DNA of 64,000 nt. Origin: Embiotoca jacksoni. Its lineage: Eukaryota > Chordata > Actinopteri > Embiotocidae. The stretch is taken from NCBI GenBank assembly GCA_022577435.1, contig JAKOON010000032.1, positions 1,961,501-2,025,500 of the forward strand, written 5' to 3'. The notes beneath the pieces were generated by a model, which ran no database searches, was not told the origin of the DNA, and was given only the letters and a program-made list of their open reading frames with translations. Of the stretch, positions 11,853 to 24,335 are shown in pieces (positions within the stretch are counted from its first letter, which is position 1; each line of letters begins with the position of its first letter). A program made the translations under genes and the position numbers.

Positions 11853-12036
11853 ATTTAATTCTGATTAATTAAATATACGTTATAATTTTAATATATTCAG
11901 CTAATTTTGTTGGTTGAATTAAATCTGAAATCTACTTTAAAGCAAAACTGTTGTGTGATGTTATGGTCAATCAGACTGGATTAATTAAGTTTAAGAACCT
12001 TTTTTTTTTTTTTTTTACCAATGCATTTAGTCAGTG
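11850..12036. repeat. Direct repeat X (right copy)
   Basis: Near-exact copy of 11217-11406. It continues into 'tgtacaatagaagtgcacag', whose homologue follows unit B at 22950. Confidence 0.9.
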
Positions 12037-12427
12037 TACAATAGAAGTGCACAGTATTTATGTGTTCACTTGGTGCTTGATATTTTGCATCCTAAAATTA
12101 TATTCTGACACATGAATATTGAATTTATGACTTCCTTGTCAACAGAGCTAAAAGTTAATGTGTCTATAACTTTTGAAATGAACTAATTAAGAGCAGCGAT
12201 TTAATGAGCTTCCTTAAAAGTCTGCCCTAACCTATGGCCAGTAGGTGGCAGTGCAGCGCTTTGGTTTCGCCTCACGACTGGACTGTGTGTTTGCCTCCTG
12301 CTACTCTCCTCATAGCTCGAGAGGACATTGAATGAGAAGCCAAGTCTCTGCCTGTCTCCTCATTTTCCCTGTTTTCTCAGCACATATCTGTCCACAGCTT
12401 CTACCTGAAGGAGACCTGTAGCAGATC

Positions 12428-13960
12428 TTTGGGGGCTTGTCCAGGAATTGGCGGTGCCAGGTTCATCACACCTTGGGGCCTATATGAATGAGTGAGGATA
12501 CCATTTGGCCTCTCCAATGCGCCAGCTGCTTTTCAGAGAAGCATGGAGGAAATGCTTGACAGTCTGCAGGATGAATGCTTTATTCCCTACCTGGATGATA
12601 TCCTCTGTTACGGTTCTTTGAAGATCACTTTGAGGGGGTCAGACGGGTCCTGAAAGCTCTGCAGCGGCATGGTCTGAAGATCAGACCGACAAAATGTGAG
12701 CTGTTCAAATACGAAGTAAGGTATGTGGGAAGGTTGATCTCTGCGGAGGGAGTGAAGATAGACCCAAAGGACCTAGATGCTGGATGGAGAAGACTCCGAG
12801 CACAGCTGGAGATGTTAGAACGCTACTGGGATTCCTTAGTTATTACAGGACATACATCCAAGACTTCTCTCGCATCGCCAAACCCATCTCTGAGTTGCTG
12901 CAGGTTAAAGGGGGCACAGAGGAAAAACCTCCAGCTAGGCTGAAGCGAGGGAAAGGTGTTCAACTCTCATAGAGAGCCCCAGTTCAGTGGACAGTGGAGC
13001 ACCAGAGTATCCTTTGCCAGCTCATCCACACCTTGACGAATACACCTGTCCTTGCATACCCCAACTTTGAACTGCCCTTTGTGGTACACACTGATGCCTC
13101 AGAGCGGGGGTTAGGTGCAGTGCCGTACCAGCATCAGAATGGACAACCAAGAGTCATCGCCCACGGTTAGAGGACTTTGTCGCCTGCTGAGAAAAACTAC
13201 CTGCTCCACTCCAGAAAACTCGAGTTCCTTGCTTTGAAGTCGGCTGTCTGTGAAAAGTTCAGGGACTACCTGTTTTATGCACCTCACGTCACAATCTACA
13301 CAGACAACAACCCAGTGACAGATCACGAGCATGGCCAACCTGAATGTCGTTGGTCACAGATGGGCAGGTGAACTCAGACTTCAGGTTTGACGTCAGATAC
13401 CAGCCAGGAAAAAAACAACGTTGATGCCGACACCCTGTTTCGTTTAACCACTGGACACATATGTCGCAGAATGTACCAAAGAACTGTCAAAAGAAGTTAT
13501 CTGTGCAACATGGCAAGGTAGTCAGGCTGCTGAGGGACGAGACATTGCTTATGTGGCAGCTCTAAATCTGGCACAAGATCCAGAACCAAACAGTGTAGGG
13601 TTAATGTCCACCATTGACCATGATGAGTTGGTCAAAGCCCAGAGAGAAGACCCCAAAATTGGGGCACTAATCAAACTCAAAGAAACAAAGGCAGTCTTGT
13701 CAAATGAAGACAGACGAGAAGCGAATGGTCACTTGCAATGACTGATGCACGAATGGGGGAAACTCCATATGCAAAATAAACGTGCTCGTGCTACCAACTA
13801 AGTATCAGGCTGTAGTGTTGAACCATCTCCATGATGGCATGGGCCATGTAGGAACTGAGAGAGTTCTTACCTTGGCCATTCATGAAACGAGATATTGAGG
13901 CCTATGTGACTATGAGATGTCCCTGCATTAGGAAAAAGAAACCCGTCACCCATACTCTCA
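12428..13960 (+). pseudogene. Ty3/Gypsy retrotransposon pol relic
   Basis: A decayed pol in normal order on the + strand. A primer-binding-like 'tttgggggcttgtccagg' (12428-12445) is followed almost at once by RT ([17 protein letters not shown], then YLDDIL at about 12587-12604) and the RT thumb/connection (LISAEGVKIDP, LLGFLSYYRTYI). RNase H follows (FVVHTDASERGLGA, about 13078-13120; IYTDNN, 13296), and an integrase zinc-binding start (HLHDGMGHVGTERVL, about 13826). Gag and protease are missing, so there is a large internal deletion, and stops and frameshifts are frequent. The family call rests on motif order; the exact Gypsy lineage was not determined. Confidence 0.85.
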
Positions 13961-14062
13961 CTCTCATGTCTGTCCACAAGAGGGGGGTGTGGGGGTGTGG
14001 AGCTGTTCGACTGCCTTGTTGGTCCAATTATATTTCTACAATCATAACAGATGGGGTGGGGG

Positions 14063-14063
<1 letters not shown>

Positions 14064-14121
<58 letters not shown>
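14064..14121. repeat. (GT)n microsatellite
   Basis: About 29 GT repeats, orthologous to 986-1061 in unit A. Confidence 0.97.
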
Positions 14122-14122
<1 letters not shown>

Positions 14123-14449
14123 TTTGGAGGGGGTGTTTGGGTCTCCCCACTGCTAAGAGGGATTAAATGCTTGAAACTCAGGAGGCACGCATGGATCGAC
14201 AAAAGTGGGAGGGTGTGGGGATGAAGACGAGGGTGTGGGGATGAAGACGAGGGTGTGGTGTGCAGAGCCAATGGCAGCCTGCAGCTGATTGGCTGGGACT
14301 GCCAGCCAATGGGTGCAAGAGAAGAGTGAAACAACTCCAATGGTGATTAGAAAGTATTGTCTCATAGCAGGTTGGGGTGGGGGGGGGAACGACTAATGAA
14401 ATCTGGTTGATATGTGCTGGATGAAAAGAATAGAGGAGGCAAATAAATG

Positions 14450-15026
14450 TGTTATGTGGTAGCAGGTGGTGGACCCAAGAGCAGACAGAGGCATAAATGG
14501 TGAGAATAAAATGGAACGTTTTATTGTAAACAGGAGTTGTACATGGAGCATGAGTGTTACCGGGCAGACTTCACCTGCAGGGGCTGAGTCTGAACTGCAC
14601 TGGTGGAGCATTGAGGTGGATGTGGAGGAACCAGAGGCAGGACACTGGGAGCAGTGGGCTCGACGTTGATGATGATCTCCTTGAATTGCAGCAGGACATA
14701 CAGGCCAGAGTTGACTGGTGACCCCCGTGGGCCGACACAGGATAGCAGGTGAGAGTAGACCGTGGGATCTCCGGGGATCTCCGCAGGACATCAGGTATGT
14801 CCGAGGCAAGGCAAGGGGACATGTCAGGCAGACTGCAGGCACGTTGGCAGGTTGCTGAGGCAGGCAGAGAAAAACTGAGGTCAGGACCAGACGAGGACAA
14901 AATTAAGATCAAAACTTACAGCAGCTGTGGCAACGTGATACCGGGTGAGAAGACAGAACACACGAGGAAAAGGAGATCGGGGGGAACAAAGGTTAAAACA
15001 CACGGGGTCAGACAGGGATCCTGACA
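14450..15026. mobile_element. Solo LTR (577 bp)
   Basis: The element begins TGTTATG and ends CCTGACA (TG...CA). It is flanked by a 5-bp direct duplication, aaatg, at 14445-14449 and 15027-15031. Unit A has the empty site with a single aaatg (about 1384-1390). Its length, termini and duplication fit a solo LTR left by LTR-LTR recombination. The superfamily was not determined. A partial copy of its last 190 bp lies at 11407-11597. Confidence 0.8.
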
Positions 15027-15241
15027 AAATGAGACATTTCTGTGATGGAGGTGTGTGTAGGTTCAAGGAAAAAATGTAAACATAAATGTCAAGTATTTTA
15101 TTATCAATCAAATACACTCCACTTGTCTGTTTTCAGATGTCACAGTAGATTTGAATACATATGGTAATGTTTTAGTAAAAAAATACATGAATTAACATAC
15201 CATCATTAACATGAATTCATTAACATAATAAACAAGCAGGA

Positions 15242-15717
15242 ATGCATTTCACAAAATCACAAACTCCATCCTGGCGCCCTCTAATTTTACTCCCATCATT
15301 AAATTCCCAGATTTTTTTAAGTCACAAGAAACCACTTAACGTCCACACATGGACGACAAAAGGCAGAACTCATCTTCAACACGTCTTCAATAACAACAGG
15401 CTGGTTTCTTTCCCTCACTTGGTCCAGAAGTTCGTCATTGGGAGTGATCAATTCCTGAAATATCCGCAACTAAAATCACCCATTCAAACAAGACGTGACA
15501 TTATGTCATTCAATCTTGATCTTCCTCCCTCTACCTCAGAATTCATTAACATCACTTCCTCAAAACAGCCCCTCTCCAAAATATACAGAATAATATTACA
15601 GTCCGAACCTACGCTATCCATGCCATTAATAAAATGGGAACAAGTCCTATCCATTACTCCTGATGCCGACTTCTGGATCCAAATTTGCAAAAAAAATCTG
15701 TCACAACAACTCGTGCA
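15242..15717 (+). pseudogene. L1/Tx1-type LINE ORF2 relic (unit B)
   Basis: Copy of 1604-2080 with a few substitutions. After the codons for 'FWIQICKK' it diverges into unrelated sequence, so the second half of the relic is missing here. It is a non-functional remnant. Confidence 0.6.
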
Positions 15718-15954
15718 ATACAAGATACTCTAAAGAAGGCATAAGGCAGTTTATTGTCGTTGTAAAAAATGCAATGAAATTGAGTTGGCAACTCATCAGT
15801 TCAGCAGCAATGAACAAGGTAAAGAAATACAAAAAAAAACCAACCAAGATAATTATACTTGCAAAATGCTTTATACAAGGCAGAAAAAAAAATGGGATTT
15901 TCATCAGATATCTGTTCATCTCATTCATTTGTCACCAATATTCAGATCTGCACA

Positions 15955-15993
15955 CATGCACACGCACACGCGCACACAAACACACACACACAC

Positions 15994-16031
<38 letters not shown>
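15955..16031. repeat. (CA)n microsatellite, imperfect
   Basis: CA-rich tract with interspersed cgcaca units. It occupies the place where unit A has a different CA tract (2586-2625). Confidence 0.95.
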
Positions 16032-16250
16032 GACAGAACACAACCTGTAACTGTACTGACTGCTCTTTGTCTTTGTGTTATTTCCTGAGTGGAGTGTTTT
16101 TTTGTGATGCAATTAATAAAAAAAAAAATTAAAAAAAGGAATGTATTTTTATATCTCTCGTGTTATCTTTTATCTGCTGATTCTGACCCTTTCCTCCTTG
16201 TTTCAAACCCTTTTCCATCTCCTCTGTCCTCTCTTTCCTCACCTCTTCCT

Positions 16251-19200
16251 CTAAGTTGTCTTGGTCTTCTTGTCGAGGTAGCTGCGGTAGTAGAAGTTGC
16301 TGAAGAGAGCGATGAGGCTGAGACAATAGGCGAACACAACCGCGTTCATGGAGTCAGGGTAGTCACAGTCAGCGTACAGGTTGTAGGTGGTGTGGATGGT
16401 TACTATGAAAAACTGGAGCTGGTGAGACAGAGACAAAGAGGGAGAAAGTGACTATTGGGTGCTTTGAGTAGCAAACTGTGGAAAACATTGCTGAAATGCA
16501 AAGCGAGTGACCCTAACCTGATCACATTGCAGCCCACAATGACACTGAGCTCTTTGCTCCACTGAAGCCTGAATAAGGACATGTCTTCTTCAAAATAAAA
16601 CTTGTTTCTCTGCACCTTAGGCAAAGCCAGGTGTACACAAATTAATTCATAAAAATCTATTCATAATCAATCAAAATATACCAAATCATAAAATCCACTA
16701 AGCTGTGGACATTAGAGTCTACCTGTCCACTCCCACAGTTGGGAAAGTGTGTAGTGACAGACAGCCACACAAATCTCATAAACTTCAGGGAATATAATGT
16801 CAGTGTACACAAAACAAAAACAGCTAAACTTGTGCTGTACGATGTTTTGATTTAAGGTTTTAACCACTACATGGTGTTCTCCAGCCATGTTCATGTTATA
16901 TTTATGATGTTCTTGATGTAACAGTTCTGAGGGGGTCAATTAGAAGACCACTATTATAAATTATGTTGTATATGGTATCCATTTGATATCTCTTTTTAGA
17001 AATCATTATTGTTTAATTGCAAAGTTTGTACCGCATTGTCTATTATATTTCCCCCCCGCTCACCCAGTTATAGAACATTTTATTTTGAGTGTGAGACAGA
17101 GGGATTCTTGATGAACCTCTGCAACCCACAATGAGGTGGTCACGTAAAAGATGGAGGCAGACGAAGGCATTAATAGCTTACTTTTTGTTGGCGTTCTTGC
17201 CAGCTGGGCTAAACATACTTGTACTGTTCCCACTAATTCCTCAGTATGTGGGGTGTCCAACAATAGACTGCAGAAATATGTCCAACTCCAGCACAATTCT
17301 AATTGAGTCAGAAATTAAAACTAATGAAATGACATGTGTAATGTAGAAATGTAAATGGATGATGATGAATATATAATATTCGTTTCCACAACCTGGGGCA
17401 CTCAGCTGGAAATAAACATTGAAGATTAGTTCATGTCTTGTTGATTCTTTGATAGTTTTCCAAAAAGGGAATTTGGTATCTCAGCTGTTTTGATACAGTA
17501 ACACGTTTGTACAGTAATAAATATCACTTTGATACTCTCAATAACTTACTGATTAAAGAACAATTCTATTTAATGCAAGATTGAAAACAATATCCATATG
17601 TTTCATGGAGTCACAGCAGTATCCAGGACCCATCAGGCAGGAATTAATTATGAATGAACATAATGAACATAGTTCATCTAACTGTCTGTCTCAGTCCAGT
17701 CCACAACCTCCTCCCCTTTTAATGCACATAATAATCAAATACAACAAAAGAAACCCCCTCTCTCTCCCACACACAGTAATACAATCTTCAATGTCTCAGA
17801 TCGACTCAACTCTCTCATCTTCAGTTCCCTAAATTGGGAAGTCAACTGTTAATGAAGGCTTGAGGGTCAGCTCCAAGGTCAATTCAAGTATTGTTACAGA
17901 ATGGCAGTCAGCACTGACCTATATTTGCTGCAGCATATAGAGACAGGGAAGACAACACTACAGGACACATTGTCTCTTCATCAACGCTATAGGAAGGAAA
18001 CAGATGGTCCAGTGGCAGAGCTGAGAAGCATCAATGCTGCTAATCCATCTAGTTATTACCAGCAGCCAGGAAGAACAATGGCAAACCAACCAGGAGATTT
18101 AAGCTCATCAACACAGTGTACTTGAAGGCTTTTGGACATTATATCCAAAAGAAGAAAAGATCTCCCATTGGACAACCATACAGGCTGCTAAAAGTTACAT
18201 GTTTTAGTCAAGGATGCCTCAGTCGAGCCCAGAAGTCGACATCTTCATGGTACAGATTGACTCTGTTTAACAAGCACCCACAATAATCTGACTGAATTCT
18301 CCTAAAACATGAAGGAGATCTGATCTGAGGTGCAGTTATCCACATTAAAACACATCTTGATAACATCCTGAAAAATAGCACGGAAAACACAGCGGTTCAT
18401 ACTGACCAGCTGCAGGGAGGTCAGGTAGCGTTTCCACCAGAGATATTTGTTCATGCTTGGTCCGAAAGCTGCCAGGCCGTAGTACAAGTACATCACAACG
18501 TGGACGAGGGAGTTAATCAGACCTATCAGGAAAGCTGTAGACAAATACGCAGGATGAAGACCACATATATTATCTTCGTGTACTTGTGTCAGTGTGGATT
18601 CTGCTGGAAGACATTATTTGTACACTTTGTTCTTTTTCTATGGCATGTTGTGCGACCAGACTGGTGGGTTGTACTCACACTGGCCCCCAGCCACATATTT
18701 AACCCCGGCCCGACAGTTGAACATCATGGTGGAATGATGGTAGACGTGGAGGAAGGTCAGCTGACTGTTCTTTTTCCTCAGGATGAAAAATATCTGAGCC
18801 ACAAACACACAAAGTAATTGAAGTGAAGCCATGTGTTTATACAGTGGGTAAAATAAGTATTGAACACGTCACCATTTTTCTCAGTAAATATATTTCCAAA
18901 GGTGCTATTGACATGAAATTTTCACCAGGTGTCAGTAACAACCCAAGTAATCTATTAATACAAATAAACCAAAACAAATAAGTTCAAAAATTAAGTTGTA
19001 TAATAATGTGAAATGACACAGGGAAAAAGTATTGAACACTTATTGATATTTATTTAATACTTTGTACAAAAGCCTTTGTTGGCAACGACAGCTTCAAGAC
19101 GCCTCCTGTATGGAGAAACTAGTCGTATGCATTGCTCAGGTGTGATTTTGGCTCATTCTTCCACACAAACAGTCTTCAAATCTTGAAAGTTCTGTGGGCC

Positions 19201-21522
19201 TCTTCTATCAACTCTGATCTTCAATATTTTCCATATTGTGGATTATGGCATCTAGAGTTTTGCTCTCATCTGACCAGACTATATTCTCCCAGTATTTCAC
19301 AGGCTTGTCCAAATGTTGCGCAACAAACTTTAAATGAGCTTCAACATGCTTTTTCTTCAGCTATGGAGTCTTGCGTGGTGAACGTGCATACAGGCCGTGG
19401 CGGTTGAGTGCATTACTCATTGTTTTCTTTGAAACAATTGTACCTGCTAATTCCAGGTCTTTCTGAAGCTCTCCACAAGTGGTCTTTGGCTCTTGGACAA
19501 CTCTTCTGATAATTCTTTTCACTCCTCTGTCAGAAATCTTGCGAGGAGCACCTGGTCGTGGCCAGTTTATGGTGAAATGATGTTCTTTCCACTTCTGGAT
19601 TATGGCCCCAACAGTGCTCACTGGAACATCCAGAAGTTTAGAAATGCATCTGTAACCAACACCATCAGTTGTTGTTTGTTTGCAACAATAAGGTTGCGAA
19701 GGTCTTGAGAGAGCTCTTTGCTTTTACCCATCATGAGATGTTTCTTGGTGACACCTTGGTAATGAGACACCTTTTTACTGGCCATCAGTTGGGACTGAAC
19801 CAGCTGATATTAATTTGCACTGACAAGGGGCCGGATTTCTTTCTAATTACTGATAGATTTCAGCTGTTGTCTTGGCTTTCCGTGTCTTTTTGCACCTCCC
19901 TTTCTTCATGTGCTCAATAGTTTTTCCCTGTGTCATTTCACATTATTACACATAACTTAATTTCTGAACTTATTTGTTTTGGTTTATTTGTATTGGGTTA
20001 CTTCGGTTGTTACCAACATCTGGTGAACATTTCATGTCAATAGCACCTTTGGAGAAAAATGGTGACGTCTTAAATACTTCTTTTCCCTGCTGTATATGGA
20101 AGCACTGCAGGTTACAGAAATACACACACATGTAACCATTCTTGAAAATGTGTCACTTCATTTTGGAGTTGCTGCTCAGAACATTTGATGTAGTTTGAAA
20201 TAGAAAAATGAACCCTTAAAATTCACAACTTCTTTTCCCTCCTTTCGTACTCACTGTGTCAATGAGCTCTATTACTTTGGAGAAGTAGAACCACCAGCAT
20301 GCTCTGGCCATCTGTCCAACATGAAAAAACAAAAATGCAATTATCACACTGTTAAATGCAACATTAGTTTCACTTTGTTTCAAGTTGCAGACAGAAAATC
20401 AAGCTTTGTCTATGAACACATAAACATTCAGGCAGATACTCTGAAGGTTGTGTCATCAAAGCCAAGCATAAAATGGAATTTCAGAGTAGGGACTTATTAG
20501 GAAAGTGTTGCATCAGGAACCATATAGTAAAAAAAAGATTTACCCTCATGGCCAGTGGGCTGTCGCTGTAGTCGACGGGCTGGCACAGTAAACTGTATCT
20601 GGCCAACCAGGAGGAGGCTGTGAACTGGAAAGACAAAAGCTGCTTTTAGCTCTGCTTTGGTTTCTCTCACCAAGCAGTAGGACCTTTCATCCTATATTGT
20701 TATACACAAATTGGTGGTGAAACAGAGAAATCACTTCCTGTTTTACTGAAGACTCCCACAAAAGACAGGATGCATGAAAACGATGGGATCAGATGAGATT
20801 TCTCTCTGAAAATGACTGATTTTATTTGTTTTGCCACTTCAGGGTGAAAGAAAACATTTTGGAACACAGTTGATTATCAACTTGTTAGCTCGCAGTTTGT
20901 AATTTGCACATCCTGCAGAAAAGGATATTTGTTGTTCTCCAAATATTTGTTAACTTCTACTGCTATTTGCTGGAGAAGAGGTAATGTACAATGGGTTTTG
21001 GAGCCCAGGGTTTTATGACATCTTTCATTGTATATAAACCACTGTTTGGACAACGTCTTCAGCCATAGGTTGCTCCACTGATTTCCTTTAAGCTACAACG
21101 CCATTCAGCCATCCATCTTCCTTCCTTACAAAATTCCCTCACACAGTACAGTAGTTACCTCATAGACCATGTAGGCAGACATGCAGACCATGGCAAAGTT
21201 GTAAACTATCATGACAGGTTTGAGGTTGACTGGCTGCCTGTTGGCCATCAGCTTTGGTCCCACCCATATAATGATCAAGTAGCTCAGGAATATACAGCTA
21301 ATTGGCACAGGAGAGTCGACCAGCAGCCAGCTGTCTGTCCTTTTGTCTAGATCGAGAAAAAGTGAGAGGAAAGCAGATATTATAACAAAAAGTATGCTGT
21401 GTGACATAGATATTATTTTTTTTAATGAAAATGCTGCAATAAATACACTAATGAGCTGCAGAAAAAGACGTGCCTCCATTCTCCAGAATCCCTTGGTACA
21501 ATGACTGGACTTTCTGCCACAT
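16251..21522 (-). CDS. elovl8: Very-long-chain fatty acid elongase, Elovl8-like, copy B
   Basis: Second complete copy of the elongase gene. Coding exons, 5' to 3' on the minus strand: 21522-21474, 21346-21159, 20624-20544, 20311-20255, 18793-18679, 18534-18407 and 16418-16251 (TAG). They are open, with the same splice sites as copy A, including the GC donor of intron 1, and give 261 residues. The motifs [25 protein letters not shown] and TSLQLLQ are intact. Directly after the histidine box, copy A reads [12 protein letters not shown] but copy B reads [12 protein letters not shown]. The Trp-Trp replaced by Cys-Arg lies in a predicted membrane helix that is usually aromatic in this family, so activity may be altered or lost. 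Intron 4 carries a Tc1 insertion 46 bp upstream of the exon 5 acceptor. About 0.4 kb of sequence upstream of the start is missing relative to copy A. It could be a functional paralogue or a young pseudogene. Confidence 0.82.
18842..20092 (-). mobile_element. Tc1-like transposon inserted in elongase copy B intron 4
   Basis: Bounded by TA dinucleotides at 18840-18841 and 20093-20094. The termini are inverted: cagtgggtaaaataagtatt on the left, and the complement of ...cctgctg on the right. Unit A holds the empty TA site at about 5579. The minus strand encodes only part of a transposase (19361-19621), so the element is non-autonomous. Closely related copies flank 27690-28780. Confidence 0.93.
19361..19621 (-). 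pseudogene. Tc1 transposase fragment
   Basis: About 86 open residues carry the helix-turn-helix linker region: [20 protein letters not shown], the GRPR-like basic hook, followed by the second HTH. The catalytic domain is broken by frameshifts and deletion downstream. The longer version at 29193-29567 reaches the first catalytic Asp (WSDES). Confidence 0.85.
20724..21019. other. Intron 2 block unique to elongase copy B
   Basis: Occupies the same intron position as 6211-6551 in copy A but shows no similarity to it, while both flanks match. No transposon termini were recognised. Confidence 0.7.
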
Positions 21523-22099
21523 GGTGAGAAGCTGGGAACCCTGAGATGGAAACATGAGCAGGAGAAACTTTTATCAGTTAGAAGTTGCAAAACTGAACCA
21601 AATACTGTGATGTGACAATGACTCAAATGACAATTTTATTTTTTTAAGCTGAGCTGGATAGCCTTTTGTTTTGGTATCAGAGGCAGAGGTCTAGTTGGGC
21701 CCAATTCTGTTGTATTGTCTTCTTTTATTTGGCACAACCTTTTTGTCCCAACCTCCCCACCACATTTTTATCAACCTTTGTTCAATTATTAGTAAACCAT
21801 TTTATTTTGCCACGACTGCTCCAACTCATTTATGTAATTGGTTGTTGTGTCGTTGTCCACATTATTGTCCACCAAGGAGACGTAACGTCGAGTGTTTTGT
21901 CTTATTGACAAGTGATGTCATTCTCAAAGCAGAATACTCGACCCAACATTAACTTTCAACGCATACAAAGAAAACAAAGCTTCAGTACATCACACATGTT
22001 ACTGCTTTGATTCTCACAGTACTTACAAGAGGACAAAATCCCCCCAAACCTTGTGGAGGAAAGCTTTTGGGTTCCTACTATGTACAGACTTTTGCAAAT

Positions 22100-22345
22100 A
22101 CAGAGGAAGACCTACAAGTAGGTTTAGCTGTATACGTTAAAGAACAAGCAAGTGAGAGAAAGAGACAATAGAGTTGGTGCAGCCAAACAAGCAAGATCAT
22201 CTGTGTTGGAGCACTTTGACCTGATCAATCCCAAAAGGGTCAAGTGTCTGATCTTGAGAGCTGGTCTTCAACAACAATTCCATTTAAATCTCCATTTAAA
22301 ACTAACTTTACAAAAGGGCTTTTCCTAACGATTGACAGACTACGC
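22100..22345 (+). pseudogene. hAT BED-finger relic joined to LINE tail (unit B)
   Basis: The unit A order (BED finger, hAT piece, Gypsy RT, LINE tail) is collapsed here. 'caacaacaa' at about 22270 joins directly to 'tttaaatctcc' of the LINE tail, so about 1 kb is missing. Short repeats of caa at the join are compatible with a simple deletion. Confidence 0.55.
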
Positions 22346-22544
22346 TTCTGTGGTCATGAACTGTTGGTTTTCAATTCTTTCATTGAGAGTCTTTAGCTTC
22401 CATGTGTATATATTTAGATTCACATGTTTATTTTGCTTATATTTTCTTGTAAATTCCTGACATTATTAGTATTATTATTATCAGAAACAGCTGATAAGTG
22501 CAAAAAAAAGTCATATGGAAAGCATGATACATATTTATCTAGCT

Positions 22545-22709
22545 GACACTCTTTTTGCAGCATATGGTATTTTGTTTGTTAATACATTGTCGGTCTTACA
22601 TGAAGAGGAACATCCCACTGCAAATTTGATTAAATCACTCAGAGATGATCTGGATTATAATTCAAGGATTATGTTCACTGATCCAAACGTATCTCTTGAT
22701 AATGGATAA
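22545..22709 (+). other. Small conserved ORF fragment, function unknown (unit B)
   Basis: Counterpart of 9510-9675, with the same C-terminal residues and stop codon. Unrecognised. Confidence 0.3.
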
Positions 22710-23470
22710 TAACTAATAATCCTCTTGATGAGTGGCTGCCTGATGTGGAAGGCAGGGGGATGTTTCCAAATATGACTAGTATATAAGAATGCTGCCATCT
22801 AGTGTCCGAGGGTGAAAGCTCTGGTCTGTTTCTCCATCTTTCTTTTATATTTCAGATAATTTAGTTGGTATTGGTGTTCTTTGTTCAGACTTGAGCTCCC
22901 CCTTGTGGCGATGCCTCAATCACTAGCTTGATTGGAGAAAAAAACAGCAGAAGTGCACAGTATTTACGTGTTTACTTGGTGCTTGATATTTTGCGTTCTA
23001 CAATTATATTCTGACATGAATATTAAATGCATGACTTCCTTGTCAACACAGCTAAAAGTTAATGTGTTTACTCATATGAGGTGTCTTTGGAAAGCTAAGA
23101 TTTGTGTGATTCAATTGTATAAACCAGTTTCAGATCCAATAACTGTCAGAACAGGTTTTTAAATCATAGGTTCAGTCAAATCAGATTAGTTCAAATGCTT
23201 TGGTTCAACAAAAAATAATCTGAGATTTGGGGCTTTAACAGTCCTACCACACTACTGTACTTGACTGAAGGGATGAAGGGATGGACGGTCTCCTCTGTGG
23301 AGCAAAAGATGATCTCCTCAGGGTAAAAGGTGGATTGACATCTCCTTTATCAAGGAGAATCCAAAATCAAAATCCATGGCATCATAAAATTCCAGTTCTC
23401 CGATACCTTTCTGAAAATCACATCCAGATCTTCAATGTATTACTGTAACACAATAGTAATTAAATGTATC

Positions 23471-24297
23471 AGTCCCTCCAGGATTTCGCAGATTCTTTGG
23501 GATTGTTGCAATCAAAAATGTTTGATTTTGCAGGGGATTATCTCACAAATTGCAATGTAATTTGCCAAGTTTGAAGTGAGTTGTTGTTTTTTAAATTGCA
23601 GGAATTCAAACAAAATGGCAAGTTAAGAAAGATTAATGTTTGTTTGTTTTTAAACAACAGCTAAAAAGAGGAATAAATTTGTAATCACTTCCTGTGATAA
23701 TAATAATGCTGCACATCACATAAATATTTGAGTTCTAAACTATTTTGTATTTATTTATTGAACTTAGAAAACCATGGAGACAAAAGTTAAAAAACAAAAA
23801 TCATTCAAAATGACGCAGCTTTACAGAACAGAGTCTGTGACTAACGGAAACAATGACGACATCCGCCGTCAGAATAAGAGCTTTAGATGCTGTTTAATTC
23901 ATGTTAATTCAACACAGGCCTACTGTATTCACAAAAAAACAAAGTGCAGTCTCTTACAACTTGACTTGTGTATACATTTTCTGTAGTATACAGTAATATG
24001 TAATCACGTCCTTTAATAATAAGCATTTCAATGGAACATTTTATTGTGAAGGTCACATTTTACACTAATCCGCCGCTGCCGGTTTTTCCGGTTCTTCCGG
24101 GTTCCTCTGGGTTCCTCTGATGCCGATAGTAGGTTTCGATGAGGAGATACCAGAAGGAGAACCGTGCAGATTGTAAACGAGGAGTTATTTGTGTTAATAA
24201 AGCTGTCAAACAGTTTTGTCTGAAAAGACATTCTTTATGCCGTAATACTTTCAGCACAGCTTCTGTTCACCACATTTTTCGTGGAAAAATCGCGGGA

Positions 24298-24335
<38 letters not shown>

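Larger units (their letters stand above)
13963..22935. repeat. Segmental duplication unit B
   Basis: Same-orientation copy of unit A starting at 'ctctcatgtctgtccacaag'. Relative to A it has gained a solo LTR and a Tc1, lost about 0.4 kb upstream of the elongase start and 1 kb of relic transposons, and carries a different 0.3-kb block in elongase intron 2. It ends by running into sequence matching 12046-12165, so the original tandem unit extended past the elongase-proximal flank. Confidence 0.9.
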
